A stretch of 64,000 nucleotides of DNA from the NCBI RefSeq assembly GCF_042850945.1, contig NZ_AP031496.1, forward strand, positions 3,534,001-3,598,000. Reading direction: 5' to 3'. Both the position numbers and the translations under genes were made by a program. This DNA comes from Halioxenophilus aromaticivorans. Lineage in GTDB: Bacteria; Pseudomonadota; Gammaproteobacteria; Pseudomonadales; Cellvibrionaceae. Below are positions 8,810 through 18,168 of this stretch, one piece after another (the first letter of the stretch is position 1; every line of letters starts with the position of its first letter). Below the pieces are notes generated by a model. The model ran no database searches, was not told where the DNA came from, and saw only the letters and a program-made list of their open reading frames with translations.

Positions 8810-9155
8810 GGTGAACGGGCTCCGAGATTTATCCAGACAACGGCTAGGCCGATTAGACGTGCTGGTCTCTACTAGACCGCATAGGCTCCGTCGACTGGGT
8901 TTTATTGTTATCTACCAAAACAGGCGGGCCATAAGCCTGGCTACCGCACTCTTGATGGGCACCCTTCGCTCAATTGAATTGGCGAGTACGGGGTGCTAAT
9001 CCATGCATTCAAGGGTACAATGCGCCCCACAATTTAGTCAACAATGCTGTTCAATTGAGCGCATCCAGCCGAACGATAAGACCGTACATTAGATGTGGCG
9101 GGCCGAAGTGGCCTACCGCAGCGCTAAAAGTAATAGAAAGCCAAAAGGAGTCGCC
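8810..9155. promoter_or_regulatory. Divergent intergenic region with paired operator-like motif
   Basis: This 346-bp gap separates two divergent acyl-CoA dehydrogenase transcripts. It contains GCTCAATTGAA at 8968-8978 and its exact reverse complement TTCAATTGAGC at 9050-9060, each centred on the palindrome TCAATTGA. Two identical sites 82 bp apart between divergent genes are what a shared repressor would use. The site before 9156 has a good ribosome-binding sequence (AAAGGAG). No regulator gene adjoins. Confidence 0.4.
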
Positions 9156-10310
9156 ATGAATTTTGCCCTCACCGAAGAACATATCCTGATCCAGGACACG
9201 GCGCGGGAGTTTGCGAGCAAAGAACTGGCCGCTAACGCCGAGGCACTAGACGCGGGTGTTGCGGCTGCCGAATCCGTATTTTTTAACAATTTGAAAAGCT
9301 TGGCGGAGCTTGGGTTTATGGGCTTAAACGTTGATCCAGAATACGGCGGCTCTGGTGTGGGTACTACGGCATTCAGCTTGGTAATTACCGAGCTGGCCAA
9401 GGCTTGCGCTTCCACCGCAGTGACTGTATCGGTAACCAATATGGTGGCGGAGGTGATTCAATCCGTGGCCAACGAACAGCAGAAACAACGCTATTTGCCG
9501 CTTATATGTTCGGGCAGCTACCCGGCTGCCGGTTTTTGCTTAACCGAGTCCAACGCCGGCTCCGACCCATCAGCCATGAAAACACGCGCAGTAAAAGACG
9601 GTGATGATTGGGTTCTCAACGGCGGTAAGGTGTACATCACCAGCGCTGAGTTTGCCGGCGTGTTTGTGGTTTGGGCGGTAACCGACCCCGATGCGCCCCG
9701 TGGCAAGGGCATTTCTTGCTTTTTGGTAGAGCGAGAAACTGCGGGCATTACCATCGGTTCGGCGGAACACAAAATGGGCCAGAAAGGCTCTAAAACCAAC
9801 ACCGTTTTCTTCGACGATTGCCGCATTCCAGACAGCGCTCTGATGGGTGAGTTAAACCGTGGTTATCAAGTAGCATTAGGCGAATTGGCAGGAGGTCGCA
9901 TCGGCATTGGCTCACTGGCACTGGGCATTGGCAAGGCTGCTCTGGAATACGCCCGAGACTACATTAAAGAACGCGAGCAATTTGGCCAACCGCTGGCCAA
10001 TTTTCAGGGTTTGCAGTGGATGCTGGCCGATGGTTTTACTGAAATGGAAGCGGCACGACTGCTGTTAATGCAGGCGGCCGGCATTAAAGAGGCTGGCGGC
10101 GACTATGCCCAAGCCGCCTCCATGGCTAAGCTCTACGCCAGTGAAGCTGCTAACCGCGCCTGCTACACCGGCCTGCAGCTACTAGGGGGCAACGGCTATG
10201 TGCGTGAATATCCGCTGGAGCGCATGGCCCGGGATGTGCGCATCACCTCTATTTATGAAGGCACCAGCGAAGTACAACGCATGATTATCGCTCGCAATCT
10301 GCTTAAGTAA
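9156..10310 (+). CDS. Acyl-CoA dehydrogenase
   Basis: This 384-residue enzyme has all short/medium-chain acyl-CoA dehydrogenase features: MNFALTEEHILIQDTAREFA, FCLTESNAGSDPSAMKTRA, GGKVYITSAEFAGVFVVWAV, EREQFGQPLANFQGLQWMLAD, LLGGNGYVREYPLERMARDVR and the final IYEGTSEVQRMIIARNLL with the likely catalytic Glu. I chose the ATG at 9156, preceded by AAAGGAGTCGCC, over an upstream in-frame ATG at 9093 whose extension has no family match. It is monocistronic and divergent from the fused dehydrogenase operon. It likely forms a homotetramer passing electrons to ETF. Confidence 0.92.
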   Translation: MNFALTEEHILIQDTAREFASKELAANAEALDAGVAAAESVFFNNLKSLAELGFMGLNVDPEYGGSGVGTTAFSLVITELAKACASTAVTVSVTNMVAEVIQSVANEQQKQRYLPLICSGSYPAAGFCLTESNAGSDPSAMKTRAVKDGDDWVLNGGKVYITSAEFAGVFVVWAVTDPDAPRGKGISCFLVERETAGITIGSAEHKMGQKGSKTNTVFFDDCRIPDSALMGELNRGYQVALGELAGGRIGIGSLALGIGKAALEYARDYIKEREQFGQPLANFQGLQWMLADGFTEMEAARLLLMQAAGIKEAGGDYAQAASMAKLYASEAANRACYTGLQLLGGNGYVREYPLERMARDVRITSIYEGTSEVQRMIIARNLLK

Positions 10311-10509
10311 CGCCCGTCTTAATACACCCACGGGGCCTGCCTTTAGCAAAGCCCCGCACTCTCCTCCACTACCGCTAGATCGCAACGCAGGGTGATTTCC
10401 CCACAGGCTCTGGGACAGTTTCCCGAGTCTAGTGGTTACCTAGCCGACCCGTTGCAGGTAAAATCGCGCCCGAACCACACACATTCGCACACAGTAGTAC
10501 CTTATAATC

Positions 10510-12555
10510 ATGAAAAACGCCCGTATTTATAAAACCGCAATCTTAGTTGGTCTCATTTCATCAACTCAACAACCCGCATTAGCAAAAGGCAGCCTGGATG
10601 AAATTTTTGTCACGGCCCAGCGTTACGAAACCACCACTAGCAACTTCGCCGGCAGTGTATCCATCATCGACAGCGACGCTCTTGCCGAAACCGCCGCCAC
10701 CCATATTCAAGAAAGCTTGGCGGCGCTACCCGGGGTGAACCTGCACCGCAACAGTGGCCAGGAATACCTGCCCGCCGTGCGCTCACCGGTTCTAAGTGGC
10801 GCTGGAGCCTGCGGTAGTGTGCTGATGGCGGAAGATGGCATTGCCCTGCGGCCGGCCGGTTTTTGCAATGTTAATGAATTGTTTGAATCCAACTGGCAGC
10901 AGGCCCAGCGCATTGAAGTGATTCGCGGCCCCTCGTCGGCGCTCTTTGGCTCCAATGCCCTACATGGCGTAATCAATGTGGTAACCCCGAACGCTGCGGA
11001 TAACAGCGTAGCCGTAGAAGTGGGCAGTTTGGACTACTACCGCACAAAAATAAGTGCCGGTAACGATTCCACGGCCGTGTTTTTTACCGGCACCACAGAC
11101 CAGGGGTTCCGTGACGATTACGGCGTGGACGAACAAAAGCTCACCCTTAAACACCAGCAAGCCCTGGGTGATATCAACACCCTAACGGGCTTAACGGCGG
11201 TCAACTTAAACCAAGAAACCGCCGGCTACATTGTGGGCACAGACGCCTACAAGGATAAGGATATTGTCGAAAGCAACCCTAACCCCGAGGCCTATCGCGA
11301 CGCCAAAGCCGTGCGCCTGTGGACTCAATTGAGTAGCCAGGAGAGCGATCGAAGCTGGCAAGTGACTCCTTATCTTCGCTACAGTGACATGGCTTTTTTA
11401 CAGCACTTTTTGCCTGGCACGCCACTGGAAGAAAACGGCCAAAAGAGCTTGGGCGTACAGACTTCCTACAAAATAAAACAAGACAACAGCCAGTTTATCC
11501 TAGGCTTGGATGCTGAATATGTGGACGGCTGGCTAAAACAAAGCCAAGCCCAAGCAACACAAGGCTCCGCGTTTTTGGTGGCGACTATTCCAGCGGGTAT
11601 TCAATACGATTACGAGGTAGAAGCCATTCAAGTTGCGCCCTTTGCTTTGTGGAAGCAACAGCTCAATGATCAATGGGCTTGGTCTGCCGGCGTTCGTTAT
11701 GAGTGGATGCAATACGACTACGATAATCTTACGCTGGACGGCCGCACCCGGGACGACGGCACCGAATGTGGATTTGGCGGTTGCCGCTACAGCCGACCGG
11801 CCGACAGTACCGATTCGTTTTCCAACCTAAGCCCTAACCTCGACGTCAGTTATCAAATTGACGATCAGCAACGTGTATTTTTGGCCTTGGCGCAAGGCTT
11901 TAGAGCGCCACAGGCAGTGGAATTGTATCGTTTGCAGCGAGAGCAACAGATTACCGATTTAGACCCTGAAGAATTACAAAGTATTGAGTTGGGCTACCGT
12001 TGGCAAAGTGCTGGCCTGCGGCTTGAGCTTAGCGCCTACGATATGCGCAAAGATAATGTGATTTATCGCAACAGCGATTTCTTTACCATCGCCGCAGGTA
12101 AAACCCGTCACCGCGGTATAGAACTGGCGCTGTCAGCGCAATTGAGTGAACAGTGGCGTGTCGCGCTGGCCGCAACCCAAGCCAAACATACCTACGACCA
12201 CAACGATACTGAATCTGGCATCGTGAAAGGCAATTATGTCGACACGGCTCCAAAACATTTTGGTAACGCCAGCGTACATTGGGAACTCAACACTCAACTG
12301 GGTTTAAGTGTACAGTGGCAGCATATGGGCAGTTACTTTACTGACCCTGCGAACGATCACCGTTATTCCGGCCACGACATTATAAATTTGCGGGGCCACT
12401 ATGAGCTATCGGATGCGATCACCCTGCGGACGCGGGTAGTCAATTTAACAGACAAGCGCTACGCCGACCGCGCCGATTACTCTGGCTTTACCGGCGATCG
12501 CTACTTCCCTGGTAGCCCACGCGCTGCGTTTGTGGAAGCGCAGTTTAGTTGGTAA
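10510..12555 (+). CDS. TonB-dependent outer-membrane receptor
   Basis: A 681-residue protein with an N-terminal signal peptide (hydrophobic to about residue 25, cut near ALA-KG), a plug domain (SLDEIFVTAQRYETTTSNFAGSVSIID, IQESLAALPGVNLHR, IEVIRGPSSALFGSNALHGVINVVTP) and a long beta-barrel ending in the aromatic FVEAQFSW typical of outer-membrane sorting. The plug has a cysteine pair (GACGSV, GFCNVN), and the barrel has another (TECGFGGC). It would take up a siderophore, cobalamin or other ligand using TonB-ExbBD energy. I saw no cobalamin riboswitch or Fur box good enough to claim, so the ligand is open. Confidence 0.9.
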   Translation: MKNARIYKTAILVGLISSTQQPALAKGSLDEIFVTAQRYETTTSNFAGSVSIIDSDALAETAATHIQESLAALPGVNLHRNSGQEYLPAVRSPVLSGAGACGSVLMAEDGIALRPAGFCNVNELFESNWQQAQRIEVIRGPSSALFGSNALHGVINVVTPNAADNSVAVEVGSLDYYRTKISAGNDSTAVFFTGTTDQGFRDDYGVDEQKLTLKHQQALGDINTLTGLTAVNLNQETAGYIVGTDAYKDKDIVESNPNPEAYRDAKAVRLWTQLSSQESDRSWQVTPYLRYSDMAFLQHFLPGTPLEENGQKSLGVQTSYKIKQDNSQFILGLDAEYVDGWLKQSQAQATQGSAFLVATIPAGIQYDYEVEAIQVAPFALWKQQLNDQWAWSAGVRYEWMQYDYDNLTLDGRTRDDGTECGFGGCRYSRPADSTDSFSNLSPNLDVSYQIDDQQRVFLALAQGFRAPQAVELYRLQREQQITDLDPEELQSIELGYRWQSAGLRLELSAYDMRKDNVIYRNSDFFTIAAGKTRHRGIELALSAQLSEQWRVALAATQAKHTYDHNDTESGIVKGNYVDTAPKHFGNASVHWELNTQLGLSVQWQHMGSYFTDPANDHRYSGHDIINLRGHYELSDAITLRTRVVNLTDKRYADRADYSGFTGDRYFPGSPRAAFVEAQFSW

Positions 12556-12563
12556 CGCATGCA

Positions 12564-12588
12564 CCGGCCTTACTAAAAGTAAGGCCGG
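12564..12588. terminator. Bidirectional terminator hairpin
   Basis: A perfect 10-bp stem (CCGGCCTTAC / GTAAGGCCGG) with loop TAAAA lies between the convergent TonB receptor and helix-hairpin-helix genes, 9 bp and 10 bp from their stops. The U-tract is weak on both sides, but the position fits a shared terminator. Confidence 0.55.
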
Positions 12589-12597
12589 AGTATTGAA

Positions 12598-13320
12598 CTA
12601 TTTTCTTAATTTGGGTTTTATCTTTTTAAACTTCTTTTTATTGATGGCAGGCAACTGCAACAAGGCTTTCTTTTTACGATAAGGCCTGCCGGCAATAATT
12701 CTTTGCGCCAACTTCTTGTTAATGCCTTTAACGGCGTGCAAATCTTCGTAGCTGCCACTGTTGATAGACACTTTACTTACCGTCCCGGCCGTCTCTTTAC
12801 TATCTTCAGATGCCTCAGCATACTGCCCGGCCAGTTCAGCATAGCTGATCGCGCTCTCGTTTGGGTTGGCGGTGTCATCGTTGGAGCTCGACTCCACCGA
12901 CAGAGTAACGTAGTCCTGGGTAACGTAACCTTCGTCACCGGCCCATTCGCGCAGCATTAAACAAACCTCTGCCTGGACAAACTCCGCCGGCTGGTAATTC
13001 AGTTGATAGCGGCAGTTAGACAAACAATGCTGCCCTTGCAACTCGCCGATGGTAGTAGAGGCCAACACCTGCCCCTGGAACTCTCCTCCCTCGTACGGTT
13101 TCTTTAGAGCCCACAATTCGATGGCCAGCGTGCCACTTAGATTGTCGTTATCGCGATTATTGGCGATCTCATTGATGCTTATCACCACTTGCGGGCCTTC
13201 CAGCACGGACTGACATAGGCCGCGCATTGCCAACTCTTGTTGATGGTCTGAAGCCATGGTTCGTAACACTTTTGTCACACAATTCTCACTTTTATAAATG
13301 GTTTTTATTGGTTTACTCAC
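12598..13320 (-). CDS. Hypothetical protein with C-terminal helix-hairpin-helix
   Basis: This 240-residue protein has no signal peptide. The first 180 residues match nothing I recognise. They include a cysteine-containing beta-rich stretch (GQHCLSNCRYQLNYQPAEFVQAEVCLML) and an acidic Ser/Asn-rich linker. The last 55 residues (INSGSYEDLHAVKGINKKLAQRIIAGRPY onward) resemble the helix-hairpin-helix repeat of ComEA-type proteins and end in a very basic tail rich in Lys, so nucleic-acid binding is likely. It is convergent with the TonB receptor and has its own promoter region. Function unknown. Confidence 0.6.
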   Translation of the reverse strand: MSKPIKTIYKSENCVTKVLRTMASDHQQELAMRGLCQSVLEGPQVVISINEIANNRDNDNLSGTLAIELWALKKPYEGGEFQGQVLASTTIGELQGQHCLSNCRYQLNYQPAEFVQAEVCLMLREWAGDEGYVTQDYVTLSVESSSNDDTANPNESAISYAELAGQYAEASEDSKETAGTVSKVSINSGSYEDLHAVKGINKKLAQRIIAGRPYRKKKALLQLPAINKKKFKKIKPKLRK

Positions 13321-13839
13321 GCAGTAACCCTACGGCTGATGAGTCTATCGCGGTGGTTGGGGTTTTGTAACCTCAGCCAAACCATCTTTTTATATAATCG
13401 CCGCACCTAGGTTAAACGCTCCGTCTATAGTAAAAGCATCACGTATGTTAAACACCCAAACTGGCTGGCACATCGGTGCTGGATGCGCATTAGCTGCAAG
13501 GATTGTACTCCTTACTTTTGGCAGTTAAAACATCACACACACACAAACACCAGCAATTTGTTGATTAGCTCCGACAGCAGTATTGACGCCGGTAACCACG
13601 CGATTTCGTCTAATTAACCTACCGTGTGGAAACCGCCGCCGTTTTTTCATTGGCTGGCCTTTAAAAAACCAACGGTTGGTCGAACACCTATTTAGCGCCC
13701 CAGACAAAAGCACGCCAACGTTGGCTATATCAACCTGCAACTCTCTGCGAGCACCGCGATACGGCGATATACCACTTCAGGACGAAGGGGAATAAATTAA
13801 GCAACCCAATCCCTGACAGATAGGAACAATTTAAGCACC
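13321..13839. other. Divergent intergenic region, no gene seen
   Basis: The 519 bp between the helix-hairpin-helix gene and the chemoreceptor gene hold no convincing ORF or RNA. A (CA)6 run lies at 13534-13545. A TGGCACATCGG stretch near 13466 looks like half of a sigma-54 promoter but lacks correct -12 spacing. Both flanking promoters must lie here. Confidence 0.5.
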
Positions 13840-15843
13840 ATGAGCCAGTTGTCTTTCACACAAAAATTGTTGGCACTCGTTTTAACGCCGGTATTGGGCC
13901 TGATCTTTTTTACCTTATCCATTGCTTCGGGCAAGTTAAGCACGGCCAGCAGCGCAAAAGATGTCGCCTTGCTGGTGGAGCTTTCGGCGAAGAACAGTGC
14001 TCTAGTACACGAGTTACAGAAAGAACGGGGCTTAACCGCGGGCTTTTTAGGCGCCGCTAATGCCGGTAACGACACCAACAACCTACAGACTGCTTTGCAA
14101 AAGCAACGTACAGACGCTGACCATGCATTGCAGCAGCGTGCCGACTTCCTGGCAAAAAACGGCGACAGCATTGATGACTCGCAAGCCCTATCTCTATTAC
14201 AAAAAGCCGATGAACAACTCAATGAGCTGGCCAACACTCGCAAGCAAATTTCAGCGGTAAGTGTCGCCACGCCTATTGCCATTGGCTTCTACACCAAACT
14301 CAACAGCCTGCTATTGGATGCGCCACTGACCGCAGCCAAAGAAACCCAGTCTGCAAGTAATGGGCAAGATCTACTGGCTTACTATAACTTTTTACAAGCG
14401 AAAGAACGCGCCGGCATTGAGCGTGCGGTACTGAGCAATACTTTTGCCGCGGACGGTTTCGCCCCTAACATGCACCGCAAGTTTATTGCCTTGGTCACCG
14501 AACAAAATGCTTATAGCAGCACTTTTTTAAAAATTACCAACTCCGCCAACCAGCAGCTTTTTTCTGAAGCCATGCAAATACCTGCGGTAAAAGAGGTAGA
14601 ACGATACCGTGATATCGCCTTTAGCAAAGCCAACGACGGTAATTTCAACGTACGCGCAATAGACTGGTTTAACGCTGCCACACAAAGAATTAACCAATTA
14701 AAATTGGTAGAAGACGCACTGACTGACCAAATATTACAAGCGGCACAAAAGACTACCAGTAGCGCTTACAGCCAGTTAACAATCACCCTGGTGCTAGCCG
14801 CTGGGATCATTGCTGCAGTGGTGGGTGTTAGCTATACCATTTGCGATAAGATCAAACGCCAATTCAATACTTTATCGAAAGCAATGGCCAGTGCAGATAG
14901 CGACAGAGACCTGTCAGTTAGGGCGCAAGTAGTGAGCTCGGATGAACTCGGCATAATTGCCAAGCGCTTTAATAACATGGTGGAATCCATTGCCAATGCG
15001 TTGCGGTTGTGCCTCGATTCCAGCGAGCAACTGAGTGCTCGCGCCAGCGATACTGCGGCCGCGGTGCATCAAAACCAAACTGCGTTAAAAGCCCAGGGAA
15101 TGGAAACCACTCAGATTGCGTCAGCGGTGGTAGAAATGGCCTCATCCGCCGAAGAGGTAGCGCGGAACACGAACGATGTAGCAATTACAGCATCACATGT
15201 AGGTGAAATAACTACCTCGGGCAGCCAACTAGTGAACACGACGTTGACCACTATGCAACAGCTAGGAGAGGAAATTAATGTCACCAACAATCATGTTAAA
15301 CAGCTTCGCGATCGCAGTAACGACATCAGTTCGCTACTAGCGGTGATAAAAAATGTGGCGGAGCAAACCAACCTGCTCGCTCTAAATGCCGCAATCGAAG
15401 CCGCCCGAGCTGGTGAGCAAGGCCGAGGTTTCGCTGTGGTTGCAGATGAAGTCAGAACTTTGGCTCAACGCACACAACAGTCCACTTCAGAGATAGAAAA
15501 CACTATTCAATTATTTCAGGATTCAAGCTCTAAAGCCTCCGATTCTATGCAGACCTGTGTAGCAGAATCCATCAGTGCCTTAGAGAATACTTCAAGGCTA
15601 AAAGAAGCCCTGACCGAAATTTCAACGGCGGTGATGCAGCTCAATGGCCTGACGCAACAAATTGCCTGCGCTTCTGACCAACAACAGGCGGTATCGGAAG
15701 AAATCAGCCGTAACATAAACAACGTTAATGATAAGGCGTTGCAGGCCGCTAGCGGAAGTGAACAGATTTTAATTAATGCTAAGGATAACGCCGAGCAAGC
15801 GGAAAACCTAAAACGTTTAATTGGCGAATTTAGATTGGGTTAA
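13840..15843 (+). CDS. Methyl-accepting chemotaxis protein with NIT sensor domain
   Basis: This 667-residue inner-membrane chemoreceptor has a first transmembrane helix at residues about 8-28 and a large periplasmic domain with the NIT (nitrate/nitrite sensing) signature LSAKNSALVHELQKERGLTAG. A second membrane helix (LTITLVLAAGIIAAVVGVSYTI, about 310-330) leads to a HAMP domain. The signalling coiled coil has the conserved hairpin VIKNVAEQTNLLALNAAIEAARAGEQGRGFAVVADEVRTLAQRTQQ. It would relay an N-oxide or related signal to CheA/CheW, which are encoded elsewhere. No C-terminal CheR-binding pentapeptide is visible. The ligand is inferred from the NIT family only. Confidence 0.92.
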   Translation: MSQLSFTQKLLALVLTPVLGLIFFTLSIASGKLSTASSAKDVALLVELSAKNSALVHELQKERGLTAGFLGAANAGNDTNNLQTALQKQRTDADHALQQRADFLAKNGDSIDDSQALSLLQKADEQLNELANTRKQISAVSVATPIAIGFYTKLNSLLLDAPLTAAKETQSASNGQDLLAYYNFLQAKERAGIERAVLSNTFAADGFAPNMHRKFIALVTEQNAYSSTFLKITNSANQQLFSEAMQIPAVKEVERYRDIAFSKANDGNFNVRAIDWFNAATQRINQLKLVEDALTDQILQAAQKTTSSAYSQLTITLVLAAGIIAAVVGVSYTICDKIKRQFNTLSKAMASADSDRDLSVRAQVVSSDELGIIAKRFNNMVESIANALRLCLDSSEQLSARASDTAAAVHQNQTALKAQGMETTQIASAVVEMASSAEEVARNTNDVAITASHVGEITTSGSQLVNTTLTTMQQLGEEINVTNNHVKQLRDRSNDISSLLAVIKNVAEQTNLLALNAAIEAARAGEQGRGFAVVADEVRTLAQRTQQSTSEIENTIQLFQDSSSKASDSMQTCVAESISALENTSRLKEALTEISTAVMQLNGLTQQIACASDQQQAVSEEISRNINNVNDKALQAASGSEQILINAKDNAEQAENLKRLIGEFRLG

Positions 15844-15927
15844 AGGCTATTTTTAAAGGGCAGACGCGCCACAGAGTTTCTTAACCCAGCGGCTAAGCCG
15901 CATTAAAAAAAGCCATTTTGCAAACAA

Positions 15928-16563
15928 TCACAGGCGCGATCCTTTGGAGCGGCTAAACATCCATTGCGGCAAACTCAACCCTAAGAATATCGCACTAAGC
16001 CGTAACACTAAAATCACCAACATGGCCGCCAGGGCATACCACTGCGCCAGCCAACCCCAGCTGCGTAAAATCAAAAATACCACGCCGCCGGCAATTACCG
16101 CAGTGGCGTAGATTTCTCGGTGAAAAATCAAGGGTACGTCATTACACAACACATCACGTAATATGCCCCCTGCCACCCCCGTCATCACCCCCATTAACAG
16201 CGCAATTTCACCAGAATGCCCCAAGGCCACCGCCTTTTGCATACCGGCTACCGCAAAAAAAGCCAACCCGATGGCATCACAAACAGCCAAAGTGCGCTGT
16301 GGAATATCAATCCAACGAGCGACTAAAAAGGTTACCACTGCGGCGCCAATGCCGGTGATTAAATAGGATGTATTGGCTATCCATATCACCGGGTGCGCAT
16401 CTAGAGAGACGTCACGTAGGGTACCGCCGCCCAACGCGGTAATCAAGGCAACAACGATGACGCCAAAAATATCAAAACGTTTTTGGATGGCAGTTAGCGC
16501 ACCTGCCACGGCAAACACCGCAACGCCAAAGAAATCCAGAAACTGGGCAGTAGATATGGCCAT
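15928..16563 (-). CDS. TRIC/UPF0126-family membrane channel
   Basis: A protein of about 211 residues with six or seven hydrophobic helices arranged as two repeats (FFGVAVFAVAGALTAIQKRFDIFGVI and FFAVAGMQKAVALGHSGEIALLMGVMTGVAGGILRDVL). The paired GGGTLRDV and GGILRDV motifs are characteristic of the UPF0126 (YadS/YicG) group, relatives of trimeric intracellular cation channels. I start at MAISTAQFLDFFG (16563), as the 68-residue upstream extension has no family counterpart and would run toward the 4.5S RNA. It is convergent with the chemoreceptor gene. Its cargo in bacteria is not settled. Confidence 0.85.
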   Translation of the reverse strand: MAISTAQFLDFFGVAVFAVAGALTAIQKRFDIFGVIVVALITALGGGTLRDVSLDAHPVIWIANTSYLITGIGAAVVTFLVARWIDIPQRTLAVCDAIGLAFFAVAGMQKAVALGHSGEIALLMGVMTGVAGGILRDVLCNDVPLIFHREIYATAVIAGGVVFLILRSWGWLAQWYALAAMLVILVLRLSAIFLGLSLPQWMFSRSKGSRL

Positions 16564-16733
16564 AGAGCTTTTACTGATAAATATTAACGATGCCAACAGT
16601 GTACTACTGTTGGCCTGAGGCTGTAGCCATAACGTCGAAGTAGCAACCAGGTATCGCCAAACTGAAAACAGCCGATAATGTTGATAAGGATTGAGACGCT
16701 CTAGGTGTGCGGATATCACAGAGGGGTCGTTAG

Positions 16734-16848
16734 GGTGGCGACCCAATCCAGCCACACCCCGGCACACGATGTCACTACTACCGTTGCTCCCTTCCGGGCC
16801 TGGCGGGGTTTATAGTTAATCGTTGCGAGGGGACCGAAAAGGGTCACC
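16734..16848 (-). ncRNA. ffs: Bacterial small SRP RNA (4.5S RNA)
   Basis: Read on the minus strand, the region has the conserved SRP helix 8 tip, CCAGGCCCGGAAGGGAGCAA, followed by the matching arm GTGTGCCGGGGTGTGGCTGG. The ends GGTGACCC and GGGTCGCCACC pair to close a single long hairpin of about 115 nt, as in the E. coli molecule. It binds Ffh and FtsY for cotranslational membrane targeting. The ends are estimated from the terminal pairing and could be off by a few bases. Confidence 0.93.
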
Positions 16849-16862
16849 ATAACGAGCGCCGC

Positions 16863-16891
16863 ATTATGGTGGGTTTGAGGTGCCATTGCAA
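16863..16891 (-). promoter_or_regulatory. Sigma-70 promoter of the 4.5S RNA gene
   Basis: On the minus strand TTGCAA is followed after 17 bp by CATAAT, about 14 bp before the 4.5S 5' end. The spacing is ideal for a sigma-70 promoter of a short precursor trimmed at its 5' end. Confidence 0.5.
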
Positions 16892-17089
16892 CCCTGAAAC
16901 AGGCCATCTGCACAAGCCAGCCCGCCACTTGCTAATGAGCCGGCAATTTGCCTAGTTTTCAGCCAGCCCAGCCCATTAATTGCTCTAAAATTAACCTATA
17001 CTGGTGGCCAGGGTGTGATACCATGCGCGCCTATTTTTTTTTGACAGCCCCCAGCGTTAACCCAACACCATCCAAATACAGCACCTACT

Positions 17090-17926
17090 ATGTACCTATT
17101 TGTCGATCAACTGACCAACGTCGATTTCAGCTTTTTGGACGCCGACCGAGGCATGGTGGGAGAAACCTGGCTTGCCAACTTTGGCCTGGGCGGCTCTTTG
17201 GATCACACTGGCATGATCTGCGATTTCAGTGCTGTGAAGCGCCATTTTCGCGAGTGGTTGGATGAGTATCTAGATCACCGGTTGGCGGTACCTACCCTAT
17301 CCCCAGCTCTCAGCTACCGCCAACAAGGCGGCCAAATACACCTTACGTGGAAAAGCGCCGTTGGGGTGATCGAAATGTCCGCTCCGGAGCAAGCTGTAGC
17401 CCTGATACCAGTTTCCGAAATTACGCCGCAGTCCTGCGTTAATTGGGTTACCAATGCAGTGATAGCACTAATGCCGGAACAAGTCAGCCAAATAGACCTC
17501 GAATTCACAACCGAAGCAATCCCTGGAAGTTACTATCACTACACCCATGGCCTAAAGAAACACCACGGCAACTGCCAACGCATTGCCCACGGTCATCGTT
17601 CCACTATAGGTATTTGGCACAACGGCGAAAAATCTCCACAGTTGGAGCAGCAATGGGCACAGCAGTGGCAGGATGTTTACATCGCTACCCGAGAAGACAT
17701 TCAAGCCGAAACCGAGCAGGCCTATCAATTTGGCTACACCGCGCCCCAGGGCGACTTTGTACTGACCATGCCCAAAGCCAAATGCTATTTGGTGGATACG
17801 GAAACCACTGTAGAAAACATAGCCACGCACATCTACAGCGTACTAAAACAACGCCACGCCGACGCCAACCTCAAAGTAAAAGCCTATGAGGGATTTGGCA
17901 AAGGGGCCATCGCCCAAGATAGATAG
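17090..17926 (+). CDS. 6-pyruvoyl-tetrahydropterin synthase / QueD-like protein
   Basis: A 278-residue cytoplasmic protein, about twice the length of a single PTPS/QueD domain. Family motifs are split across it: LDHTGMICDFSAVKRHFREWLDEYLDHR in the first third (the GMV.DF..LK motif), AHGHRSTIGIW with zinc-ligand-type histidines in the middle, and TTVENIATHIYSVLKQR late. QueD makes carboxytetrahydropterin for queuosine, and PTPS acts on dihydroneopterin triphosphate. The unusual length suggests a duplicated or expanded T-fold protein, so specificity is uncertain. The last codons lie within the 26-bp tandem repeat that continues past the stop. Confidence 0.8.
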   Translation: MYLFVDQLTNVDFSFLDADRGMVGETWLANFGLGGSLDHTGMICDFSAVKRHFREWLDEYLDHRLAVPTLSPALSYRQQGGQIHLTWKSAVGVIEMSAPEQAVALIPVSEITPQSCVNWVTNAVIALMPEQVSQIDLEFTTEAIPGSYYHYTHGLKKHHGNCQRIAHGHRSTIGIWHNGEKSPQLEQQWAQQWQDVYIATREDIQAETEQAYQFGYTAPQGDFVLTMPKAKCYLVDTETTVENIATHIYSVLKQRHADANLKVKAYEGFGKGAIAQDR

Positions 17927-18006
17927 GAGGGGCCATCGCCCAAGATCGTTAGGAGGGGCCATCGCCCGAGATCGGTGAAAGCGGCCATCGCCCAAGATCG
18001 GTGAAC
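17903..18006. repeat. Four-copy 26-bp tandem repeat at the 3' end of the QueD-like gene
   Basis: The unit GGCCATCGCCCAAGATCGNT recurs starting at 17905, 17931, 17957 and 17983, an exact 26-bp period. The first copy overlaps the end of the coding sequence (encoding the residues around GAIAQDR) and the other three are untranslated. Copies differ at a few positions, mostly in the last 8 bases. The array has no spacers. Confidence 0.9.
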
Positions 18007-18168
18007 TAGCCGTGGCTTTGGTTGAAACCAGCGCAATAACAGCAAAGCGCCATTAAACTGACCTCGAGGTTACTTTGCGCAGTTCAGACCACATCCCGCT
18101 ATCGCCCTAAACCTGCAGAGGTTACAATAACGGCTTCACTCCCCTACTTCTGCTAAGAGACCATCTCG

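Noticed and set aside
10311..10509. Cobalamin riboswitch before the TonB receptor
   Set aside because: The region is short and lacks the conserved GCCACTG-type box and supporting helices. Only a weak 6-bp GC stem near 10331-10356 is present.
13797..13840. Sigma-28 flagellar-type promoter before the chemoreceptor
   Set aside because: TTAA-N15-ACAGATAG matches only 5 of 8 positions in the second box and would leave an untranslated leader of a few bases.
17903..18006. CRISPR-like array
   Set aside because: The four units abut with a constant 26-bp period and no unique spacers, and no cas gene is near.
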